In this document: piece after piece, positions 1 through 6,416 of the stretch
Layout: every line of letters begins with the position of its first letter
Numbering within the stretch: position 1 is the stretch's first letter
NCBI RefSeq assembly: GCF_009733595.1
Contig: NZ_WOFH01000007.1
Coordinates: 248,001-312,000, forward strand
Source: Actinomadura litoris
Lineage (GTDB): Bacteria > Actinomycetota > Actinomycetes > Streptosporangiales > Streptosporangiaceae
Direction: 5' to 3'
DNA: 64,000 nucleotides
Position numbers and translations under genes: made by a program
Notes under the pieces: generated by a model
What the model was told of the DNA's origin: nothing
Database searches by the model: none
The model's input: the letters and a program-made list of their open reading frames with translations, nothing else

Positions 1-95
1 TCCGCGAGACGCTGATCGAGGTGCTGTCGCCGGAGGAGATCGACCTCCTCGGGGACGCGCTCACCCGCGTCGCCGACCGGCTGCGGGCCCGCTAG
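1..95 (+). CDS. MarR-family regulator, C-terminal fragment (5' end outside window)
   Basis: An open frame enters from the left edge (first full codon at base 3) and stops with TAG at 93-95. The 30 visible residues, including VLSPEEIDLLGDAL, look like the last helices of a MarR-type winged-helix repressor, where an 'LSPEE' turn precedes the C-terminal dimerisation helix. The next gene begins two bases after the stop, so the two are probably cotranscribed and this regulator may control the oxidase. The DNA-binding part is not in the window, so the family call rests on a short tail. Confidence 0.5.
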   Translation, partial: RETLIEVLSPEEIDLLGDALTRVADRLRAR

Positions 96-97
96 GC

Positions 98-1543
98 GTG
101 CGCGACTTCGGCGGCGTCGTCGAACGGACGCCGGCGCGGGTCGTCCGCCCGGGGTCGGCGGAGGAGGTCGCCGCCGCCGTGCGCGAGGCCGCCGCGACGG
201 GCCTGGAGATCGTGCCGCGCGGGGCGGGGCACTCGACCTACGGCCAGTCACTCACCGGCGGCGTCTGCCTCGACATGCGCGGGCTCGCGGGCGTCCGCGA
301 GGTCGGCCCGGACCGTGCCGTCGTCGGCGCGGGGACCACCTGGCGCGAGGTGCTCGACGCCACGCTCCCGCATGGGCTCACCCCGCCCGTCCTGACCGAC
401 TTCCTTGACGTGACCGTCGGCGGGACGCTCTCCTCGGGCGGCGTCGGCGGCGCCTCGCACCTGCACGGCACGCAGGCGGCGAACGTCCTGGCGCTGGACG
501 TGGTGGTGGACGGGCGGCCGGTGAGCTGCTCCCCCACCGTCCGTCCCGAGGTGTTCGAAGCCGTCCGGGCGGGGCTCGGCGCGCACGGCGTCATCACCGG
601 GGCCACGCTGCGCCTCGTGCCCGCGCCGGACCGCGTGCTGTCCTGCACGATCCCGTGCCGCGACACGGCCGACCTGCTGCGCGTCCAGCGCGAGGTACGG
701 GCCGACCACCTCTCCGGCCAGGCCAAACCGTCCGCCGAGGGCTGGAGGTACGAAGCGAAGGCCGTCCTACACCTAGGCACGACCCCGCCGCACACGACCA
801 CCGTCCGGCCTCCCAGGACTGCCGCTCAGACCACCCCCACACACACGGACACCTCACACCTGGGCGCCACCCAGGCTCCAGGCACCGCCCCGCCGCCTAC
901 GGGCACCGTCCAACCTCCCGGAACTGCCGCTCAGATCGCCACCGCACACGCGGACACCTCGCACATGGGCGCCGTCCAGGCTCCGGGTGCCGCTCCGCCG
1001 CCTATGGGCGCCGTCCGGGGTCTGGGGGCTGCTGCTCAGACGGTCGGCGTGCAGGCGGGCGCCGGCTCGTGCGTGGGTGGTGTTCCGCATGCGGGTGAGG
1101 TGCCGTCGGGGACCAGCGAGGTCGAGGAGCTGTCCTTCCTGGACTTCGCGGATCGGCTCCGTCCCGATGTTGCGGAGTTGACCGTGCTCGGCGAGTGGGC
1201 GCGGCCGCATCCGTGGGGGATGGTGTTCCTGCCGGGCGCCCGCGCCGCCGAGGTGATCGAGGAGACGCTCGCGTCGATGACCGCCGCCGGCCTCGGCCTC
1301 AGCGGGGTCGTCCTGGTCAAGGCGCTGCGGATCGGGGACGTCCCGATGCTCGCCGCGCCCGCCGATCCCGTCCTGTTCAGCCTGCTGCGCACCGCGTCGC
1401 CGGGCTGCGCGGGGGTGGCGGAGATGCTGGCCGGGAACCGCGCGCTGCTCGCCCGCGCCGAGGCGGTCGGGGGCACCCGCTACGCGGTCGACTCGGTCCC
1501 CGGCCGGCGGCTGGACGGCGCCGCGTCACTGGGCCAGGGCTAG
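98..1543 (+). CDS. Cytokinin-dehydrogenase-like FAD-dependent oxidase with tandem-repeat insert
   Basis: A PCMH-type flavoprotein oxidase of 481 residues starting at GTG 98. The N-terminal FAD domain (about residues 5-215) contains PRGAGHSTYGQS; in cytokinin dehydrogenases and related oxidases the His of the GHS motif carries covalent FAD. The C-terminal part (about 345-460) with ARPHPWGMVFLPG matches the substrate-binding domain of that family. Between them, about residues 225-320 are a Pro/Thr/Ala-rich stretch made of a 35-residue tandem repeat that the fold does not need. Bacterial relatives are usually shorter. The substrate is unknown; an amine or alcohol oxidase role is as likely as true cytokinin cleavage. 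It follows the MarR tail by 2 nt and overlaps the convergent YbaK gene by 18 bp. Confidence 0.8.
   Translation: MRDFGGVVERTPARVVRPGSAEEVAAAVREAAATGLEIVPRGAGHSTYGQSLTGGVCLDMRGLAGVREVGPDRAVVGAGTTWREVLDATLPHGLTPPVLTDFLDVTVGGTLSSGGVGGASHLHGTQAANVLALDVVVDGRPVSCSPTVRPEVFEAVRAGLGAHGVITGATLRLVPAPDRVLSCTIPCRDTADLLRVQREVRADHLSGQAKPSAEGWRYEAKAVLHLGTTPPHTTTVRPPRTAAQTTPTHTDTSHLGATQAPGTAPPPTGTVQPPGTAAQIATAHADTSHMGAVQAPGAAPPPMGAVRGLGAAAQTVGVQAGAGSCVGGVPHAGEVPSGTSEVEELSFLDFADRLRPDVAELTVLGEWARPHPWGMVFLPGARAAEVIEETLASMTAAGLGLSGVVLVKALRIGDVPMLAAPADPVLFSLLRTASPGCAGVAEMLAGNRALLARAEAVGGTRYAVDSVPGRRLDGAASLGQG
771..1054 (+). repeat. 105-bp tandem repeat inside the FAD oxidase gene
   Basis: Two full 105-bp copies (809-913 and 914-1018) are flanked by partial copies (about 771-808 and 1019-1054). 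Both full copies encode a 35-residue unit containing GTAAQ or RTAAQ, then ADTSH or TDTSH, then QAPG and APPP. The unit length keeps the reading frame. The codons differ from those of the flanking enzyme (many ACC/CAC/ACA). It is a minisatellite that expanded within the interdomain linker. Confidence 0.85.
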
Positions 1544-2044
1544 GACCTGCGCGGCGGGCAGGGACACGAGCGCCTTGCCGGGCACCAGCAGCTTGGACCG
1601 GCGCAGGCCGCTGCCGATGACGACCTGCGGCGCGGCGGCGACCGCCTCGTCCACCAGGACCGGCCAGCCGTCCGGGAGGCCGACGGGCGTGATGCCGCCG
1701 TACTCCATGCCGGTGAGCGCCGTCGCGTCCGCCATCGGCGCGAACGACACCTTGCGCGCGCCCAGATGCTTGCGGACGACGCCGTTCACGTCCGCGCGGT
1801 CGGTGGCGAGGACCATGCAGGCCGCGTAGGTGACCTCGCCGCCGCGTTTGGCCGCGACGACCACGCAGTTCGCGCTGACCTCCAGCGGGACCTCGTAGCG
1901 CTCGCAGAACGCCGCCGTGTCGGCCAGCTCGGGGTCGATCTCGGCGACCTCGCCCTCCGGGACGGCGCCGACCGCGGCGGCCACCGCGTCCGCGAGCAGG
2001 TCCGGACGCGCGGCGGCGGGCGTCCATTCGAGTGTGCCGACCAT
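1526..2044 (-). CDS. YbaK/EbsC-family aminoacyl-tRNA deacylase-like protein
   Basis: A 172-residue protein of the YbaK/ProX editing-domain fold. Members hydrolyse mischarged aminoacyl-tRNAs such as Cys-tRNA(Pro) or Ala-tRNA(Pro) in the cytoplasm. Family signatures are the VVVAAKRGG strand, the DVNGVVRKHLGARKVSFAP segment, GGITPVGLP and the C-terminal VIGSGLRRSKLLVPG. ATG 2044 is chosen because GAGGGG lies about six bases upstream; the frame stays open 17 codons further but without a comparable ribosome site. Its 3' end overlaps the convergent oxidase. The exact tRNA substrate cannot be read from sequence. Confidence 0.85.
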   Translation of the reverse strand: MVGTLEWTPAAARPDLLADAVAAAVGAVPEGEVAEIDPELADTAAFCERYEVPLEVSANCVVVAAKRGGEVTYAACMVLATDRADVNGVVRKHLGARKVSFAPMADATALTGMEYGGITPVGLPDGWPVLVDEAVAAAPQVVIGSGLRRSKLLVPGKALVSLPAAQVLALAQ

Positions 2045-2091
2045 GGTGCTCCCCTCGTTGTCCCGCCCCACCCTGCCACGCCGAGCCGTGG

Positions 2092-2736
2092 TCACGAGCC
2101 CAGGTAGCGCAGGACGGCGAGGACGCGGCGGCTGCGGCCGACGGCCTGGGACAGGTCCAGCTTGTCGAAGATCGCGTTGACGTGCTTCTCCACGGCGCTC
2201 TGGGAGATGTGCAGGTGCGTCGCGATGGAGGCGTTGATGTGGCCCTGGGCCATGAGGTCGAGGACGTCCCGCTCGCGCGGCGACAGGCGGCTCAGGGGGT
2301 CGACGTGCGCGCTGCGGACGAGGAGCTGGCGCACCACCTCCGGGTCGAACGCCGCACCTCCGCCACCGACCCGCTCCAGCGCGTCCAGGAACTCGTCGAC
2401 CTGCGCGACGCGGTCCTTCAGGAGGTAGCCGACGCCGGTGGTGTCGGCGGTGATCAGCTCGGTGGCGTAGCGCTTCTCCACGTACTGCGACAGGACGAGG
2501 ACGCCGACGCCCGGCCAGCGGCGGCGGATCTCCAGGGCGGCGCGCAGGCCCTCGTCGGTGTGCGTCGGCGGCATCCGGACGTCCACGACGACGACGTCGG
2601 GCGGCGCCGCGGCGACCGCCGCGACGAGGGCGTCGCCGTCGCCGACGGCGGCGGCCACCTCATGGCCCTCCTCGGCGAGCAGGCGCGAGAGGCCCTCGCG
2701 CAGCAGGGTGGAGTCCTCAGCGAGCATCACCCGCAT
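2092..2736 (-). CDS. NarL/LuxR-type response regulator
   Basis: A 214-residue two-component response regulator. The receiver domain (1-120) has the acidic pair E7/D8, phosphoacceptor D52 in VVDVRMP and K107 in GYLLKD. A LuxR-type HTH (about 148-210, LSPRERDVLDLMAQG ... SQSAVEKHVNAIF) binds DNA once phosphorylated. Its ATG overlaps the end of the histidine kinase gene by 10 bp, so the two are translationally coupled and form a cognate pair. Targets are not evident; the leading DedA gene of the same operon suggests an envelope stimulus (inference). Confidence 0.93.
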   Translation of the reverse strand: MRVMLAEDSTLLREGLSRLLAEEGHEVAAAVGDGDALVAAVAAAPPDVVVVDVRMPPTHTDEGLRAALEIRRRWPGVGVLVLSQYVEKRYATELITADTTGVGYLLKDRVAQVDEFLDALERVGGGGAAFDPEVVRQLLVRSAHVDPLSRLSPRERDVLDLMAQGHINASIATHLHISQSAVEKHVNAIFDKLDLSQAVGRSRRVLAVLRYLGS

Positions 2737-3923
2737 GGCAGGTCCGCGCTGATCACGGTGGGCCCGCCGGCGGGGCTGTCCACGCCGAAGGTGCCGTCCA
2801 GCGCGGCGACCCGGCGGGCGAGCCCGGCCAGCCCGCCGCCCGCGGGGTCGGCCCCGCCGGTGCCGTCGTCCTCGATGCGCACGGCGATCATTGTGCCGCG
2901 CGCCGCGACCCGCACCCGCACGTGCCGCGCCCCCGAGTGCTTGGCGGCGTTCGTGACGGCCTCGCAGATCACGAAGTAGGCGGCGGTCTCCACCGCGTGG
3001 GGCGGCCGGTCCGGGACGTCGTAGCCGATCGTCACCGGCACCGCGGACCGCTCGGCGACCGTCTCCAGCGCCGCCCGCAGGCCCTCGCCGTCCAGCGCGG
3101 CGGGGTAGACGCGCCAGGTGACCTCCCGCAGGTCCTCCAGCGCGCGGCGGGACTCCTCGTGCGCCTGCCGCAGCAGTTCGGACGAGCGGCCGGAGTCCCC
3201 CGCGCGGCGAGCCCGGCCGATCAGCATTCCGAGGGCGACGAGCCGCTGCTGGACGCCGTCGTGCAGGTCGCGCTCGATGCGGCGGCGCTCGTCGTCGACC
3301 GCGTCCACCACCTGCGCGCGGGTGACCGACAGCTGGGCGATGCGGCGCTGGTACTCCTCCAGCGGGCTCGGACCGAGGCAGCGCCGCGCCACCGCGCGCT
3401 CCAGCGCCACGACCCCGACCAGGCCCTGCACGGCGACGAACAGCAGCACCGCGCCGAACACGGCCGTGTAGACGACGATCAGCGGGCTCGGCGGGATACC
3501 GTCCATGTAGTCGCCGGTCACCCACCAGCTCCACAGCAGCCCGATCGCGCTGGCGCCGCCGTAGAGGATCAGCAGCAGGATGATGCCGCCGAGCAGCCCG
3601 ACCGGCACCCGCAGCAGGAGGTAGGACAGCGCCCGCAGCGGGCCGAACTCGACCGCCCGGTCCTCGGCGAAGAACGTCGCGAGGCGGCGCCGCTCCAGCT
3701 CGGTGAGCCGGTTCGCGCCCCGGGCGACGACCCCCGGCACCGTTCGCGGGCCACGCGAGAAGGCCAGCGCGGGCGCCATGACCAGCACGGCGACGGCGAG
3801 CAGGATCATCTCGATGCCCGCGCTGAACAGGCCCAGGGTGAGGCCCGCCAGGGCGCGGGCGGCGCGCGGGCCGCGCCCTTGCCTCGGGGGAGGCGCGGCC
3901 ACACCCTCAGAAAATGCGATCAC
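2727..3923 (-). CDS. NarL-class sensor histidine kinase
   Basis: A 398-residue membrane kinase. Hydrophobic segments lie near residues 23-54, 100-130 and 146-172. The HisKA_3 dimerisation helix has phosphoacceptor H221 in ERDLHDGVQQRL, and the ATPase domain has an N-box (EAVTNAAKH, 321-329), DDGTGG (352-357) and a glycine-rich GGGLAGL lid. There is no large extracellular sensor domain, so it probably senses the membrane or a small molecule. The GTG start lies inside the end of the DedA gene (17-bp overlap); an alternative GTG eight codons in cannot be excluded. It phosphorylates the downstream regulator. Confidence 0.9.
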   Translation of the reverse strand: MIAFSEGVAAPPPRQGRGPRAARALAGLTLGLFSAGIEMILLAVAVLVMAPALAFSRGPRTVPGVVARGANRLTELERRRLATFFAEDRAVEFGPLRALSYLLLRVPVGLLGGIILLLILYGGASAIGLLWSWWVTGDYMDGIPPSPLIVVYTAVFGAVLLFVAVQGLVGVVALERAVARRCLGPSPLEEYQRRIAQLSVTRAQVVDAVDDERRRIERDLHDGVQQRLVALGMLIGRARRAGDSGRSSELLRQAHEESRRALEDLREVTWRVYPAALDGEGLRAALETVAERSAVPVTIGYDVPDRPPHAVETAAYFVICEAVTNAAKHSGARHVRVRVAARGTMIAVRIEDDGTGGADPAGGGLAGLARRVAALDGTFGVDSPAGGPTVISADLPCG

Positions 3924-4626
3924 GTTCGAAGTCTCTTGTCTCGGCGCGGTGCGTCCCGGGCTCGCGGCCCGTCCGCCTGGACTTCACGATACGGAGGCCG
4001 AGGAACACGAGCACACCGAGCACCGCCAGCACCAGGACGATCTTGGAGTAGACCCCGACGTACTCCTCCACCGTCCGCCAGTTGTCGCCGAGCTCGTATC
4101 CGGCCATCACGAACGCCGTGTTCCACAGCAGGCTGCCGAGGGTCGTGTAGACCAGGAACGTCGTCATCCGCATGCGCTCCACCCCGGCGGGGACCGAGAT
4201 CAGGCTGCGGAAGATGGGGATCATGCGGCCGAAGAACACGGCCTTGCCGCCGTGCCGCGCGAACCACGCCTCCGTCCGGTCGAGGTCGGAGAGCTTCACC
4301 AGGGGCAGCCGGTCGACCAGGCGGCGGATCCGGTCCCGGCCGATCAGCGCGCCGATCCCGTACAGGGCGAGCGCGCCGACGACCGACCCGACCGTCGTCC
4401 ACACCAGCGCCGCGACCAGGCTCATCCGCCCCTGCGCGGCGGTGAACCCCGCCAGCGGGAGGATCACCTCGCTCGGCAGCGGCGGGAACAGGTTCTCCAG
4501 CGCGATCGCCAACCCGGCGCCGGGCGCGCCCAGCCGGTCCATCAGGTCGGTGGCCCAGCCCGTGATGCCCCCGGTGGGCTCGTTCTCGGCCGCCCGGGAG
4601 GCCAGCGCGTACGTCATCTCGATCAT
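3907..4626 (-). CDS. DedA-family (SNARE-associated/VTT) membrane protein
   Basis: A 239-residue polytopic membrane protein of the DedA family, members of which act in phospholipid and undecaprenyl-phosphate flipping and envelope homeostasis. Visible hallmarks are ENLFPPLPSEVILPLAG near residue 45, the FARHGGKAVFFGRMIPIFRSL loop carrying the conserved Gly/Arg residues, and SVPAGVERM after it. It is the first gene of an operon with the kinase and regulator, all three overlapping. ATG 4626 gives the family-typical N-terminus, though no strong ribosome site is visible; ATG 4617 is an alternative. Confidence 0.88.
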   Translation of the reverse strand: MIEMTYALASRAAENEPTGGITGWATDLMDRLGAPGAGLAIALENLFPPLPSEVILPLAGFTAAQGRMSLVAALVWTTVGSVVGALALYGIGALIGRDRIRRLVDRLPLVKLSDLDRTEAWFARHGGKAVFFGRMIPIFRSLISVPAGVERMRMTTFLVYTTLGSLLWNTAFVMAGYELGDNWRTVEEYVGVYSKIVLVLAVLGVLVFLGLRIVKSRRTGREPGTHRAETRDFERDRIF

Positions 4627-4785
4627 GTGTACGACGCTAGGAAGCCGCGGCTCCCGCCGCCATGGAGTGCACCGCCGACCTGACCGGCCGCGCGCCGCAC
4701 CCCGGCCCTGCGGAAAACCACACCCCCATCCCTGACGTCCACCGCAAACCCCAGCCTGTGACGGGTGCCGCGGGCGCGGCCTGGG

Positions 4786-4905
4786 TCGCGGGAGCGCAGG
4801 GCGCGGGAGCGCAGGGCGCGGGAGCGCAGGGCGCGGGAGCGCAGGGCGCGGGAGCGCAGGGCGCGGGAGCGCAGGGCGCGGGAGCGCAGGGCGCGGGAGC
4901 GCAGG
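4786..4905. repeat. 15-bp minisatellite in the DedA-4943 intergenic region
   Basis: Eight head-to-tail copies of the 15-mer GCGCGGGAGCGCAGG; the first copy differs at one base and the other seven are identical. It occupies most of the 316-bp gap between the DedA gene and the small gene at 4943-5212. The unit length is divisible by three, so frames stay open on both strands, but nothing indicates it is translated. The rest of the gap shows no clear promoter or gene. Confidence 0.95.
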
Positions 4906-4942
4906 CACTGGGGGGTGCTGCGCGGGAGCGGCGGCGGGGCGG

Positions 4943-5212
4943 TCAGTGGGCGGGGGTGGGGTGTGCGCGTGGGAGCGGGGGGCGCGGGCCCGGGACGGGG
5001 CGTCCGCGGCCGGCCAGGTAGGAGGCGCGTTCCAGCTCGTCCTCGAAGGCGAGCACGAGCATGTCGGGCGCCTCGGGGCCGGGGCGCACCAGCAGGTACG
5101 GGACCCCGGCGCGTTCGGCGAGGTAGGCGAGCCCGTCCTCGCCGCGCTCGTACAGCCGGGCGCCGGTGAACCGGGCGAGCACCTCGTCGTGCGGGGCGAT
5201 CTCCTCGCGCAT
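4943..5212 (-). CDS. Small hypothetical protein
   Basis: An 89-residue protein I do not recognise. It looks soluble, with a compact predicted alpha/beta core up to about residue 68 (DEVLARFTGARLYERG, GVPYLLVRPG, MLVLAFEDELERASYL) and a Pro/Arg-rich tail. ATG 5212 is chosen because a GGGGG run lies about ten bases upstream; an upstream ATG in the same frame would add a low-complexity N-terminus. Codon use is typical of the window. There is no operon partner, as the flanking gaps exceed 300 bp. Confidence 0.55.
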   Translation of the reverse strand: MREEIAPHDEVLARFTGARLYERGEDGLAYLAERAGVPYLLVRPGPEAPDMLVLAFEDELERASYLAGRGRPVPGPRPPLPRAHPTPAH

Positions 5213-5571
5213 GCGGACATTCCCCCACCCCCGCGTGTCGGCGTCGTGGCGGCGGGGTGAAGCGGCGCCCAACTCCGGTCGAGCATCCGCCGTGCCCGTC
5301 CGCGACACGCAGGCGATTCAGCGGTGAGTGAAATCGGAGCCAGCCGCCGTTTCGGGGTCGCGGGGCGGTGGAATGCGAAACCGCCCTGGCAGTAGGGGGT
5401 ATGGGACCATGGTGCGGTAGGGTTTCGGACACCGGCCCAGCCATGATCAAGGCAAAGAATCTTTTCTGATCGACTTTTCCGTTAAGAGCCTTTCTTGTAG
5501 CGTTCGCAGCGTTTTGTGAAGTGAATTCATGATCGGACATTCCCGCCACAAGATCATGTAAGGACGCCGCG
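5213..5571. other. Intergenic region, relatively AT-rich in its right half
   Basis: A 359-bp gap between the divergent genes at 5212 (minus) and 5572 (plus). From about 5430 to 5565 it is much richer in A/T than its surroundings, and it contains several GATCATG-like words (near 5443, 5531 and 5552). This is consistent with a promoter region, possibly silenced by Lsr2, but no consensus -35/-10 pair is convincing. No gene is seen in it. Confidence 0.4.
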
Positions 5572-6069
5572 ATGCCCCTGGCGACTGGCCTGGTCGCGGC
5601 CGCGCTCCTCGGCCTGCTGACGCTGCTGGCCTCGGCGCGGCGCGGTCGCCGCCGACACCGCTCCTCCGACGAGCATCCCGAGTCGCTGACGGCCGTCCTG
5701 GATCCCGGCGACGAGGAGTACCTCGCCTGGCTCGCCGACCACCACTGGCCCACCGACGAGTACCTCGACATGGAGCACGAGTGGCTCGGTGAGCTGGAGT
5801 CGGCCGAGCCGGCCGAGCGCTACGAGTCGCCGATGTGCCCCCAGTGCAACCTCCGCCGCGAGGACGTGTGGCCGTGTCCGCGATGCGGAAGGCTCCTGCA
5901 CTCCTCCTGCGGGCACGGGATGCGGCGCAGGCGCGTCGAGCGCCCGTACCGCACCCACGCGGCCAACCCGGAGGCGGTCATCGCGGAGTGGATCTGCACG
6001 GGCTGCACATCGGTCGTCGGGCTGGACGTCGACCACGGTGACGAACCGGACGGCGGCCTTCTGCACTGA
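5572..6069 (+). CDS. Membrane-anchored protein with PHD/RING-like C4HC3 zinc finger
   Basis: A 165-residue protein with a hydrophobic N-terminal anchor (residues 2-21), a basic stretch, and an acidic motif (35-65, HPES ... LDPGDEEYLA ... DEYL) shared with the protein at 8810-9202. Its C-terminal metal site has C89, C92, C102, C105, H110, C113, C142 and C145. The spacing is C-x2-C-x9-C-x2-C-x4-H-x2-C-x28-C-x2-C, with W140 two residues before the seventh ligand. That is the arrangement of eukaryotic PHD/RINGv fingers. An AAGGAC-type ribosome site precedes ATG 5572. Function is unknown; the finger probably faces the cytoplasm and binds a peptide or partner protein (inference). Confidence 0.75.
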   Translation: MPLATGLVAAALLGLLTLLASARRGRRRHRSSDEHPESLTAVLDPGDEEYLAWLADHHWPTDEYLDMEHEWLGELESAEPAERYESPMCPQCNLRREDVWPCPRCGRLLHSSCGHGMRRRRVERPYRTHAANPEAVIAEWICTGCTSVVGLDVDHGDEPDGGLLH

Positions 6070-6206
6070 ACGTCCCGCGATGCCCGATCTTGAACCTATT
6101 TACACGGGACCGAAGGTAAAGAATTTGCCATCTACTTGCATATTTCGGACGAGCGGCGGCAGGCTTCAACTATGTCCTTAATCACTGAGGACACGTGGAG
6201 GAAGCC

Positions 6207-6416
6207 GTGACCGTCCGAAGCAGTCCCGACTGCACGCACCAGCCGCCCTGCCCGACGCCGGACGCGCTGGACCGCGAGGCCGCCCGCATCGTCGCCAACC
6301 ACCCCGAGCAGGGGTGGAGCCTGCTGTGCAACGGCATCGTGGTCTTCGAGGACACGGGCGAGCTCCTCCCGGACGGCCGCGTGATCGCGCCGCACCGTCC
6401 GACCACCGCCGCCTAG
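6207..6416 (+). CDS. DUF5999 family small protein
   Basis: A 69-residue actinobacterial protein of unknown function. Family features are the CTHQPPCP segment near the N-terminus, HPEQGWSLLCNG in the middle and FEDTGELLPDG towards the end. The three cysteines (in CTHQPPC and LLC) suggest metal or redox chemistry. GTG 6207 is preceded by GGAGGAAG at good spacing; a GTG four codons upstream is less likely. Its TAG stop overlaps the stop of the convergent oxidoreductase through a shared CTAG. Confidence 0.8.
   Translation: MTVRSSPDCTHQPPCPTPDALDREAARIVANHPEQGWSLLCNGIVVFEDTGELLPDGRVIAPHRPTTAA

Noticed and set aside
2032-2979. Plus-strand frame opposite the response regulator
   Set aside because: Antisense shadow of the well-defined receiver and LuxR domains on the minus strand.
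4662-5021. Plus-strand frame encoding repeated AGAQG-type peptide across the 15-bp array
   Set aside because: Open only because the unit is divisible by three; no ribosome site and no conserved flanks. Treated as a non-coding repeat.
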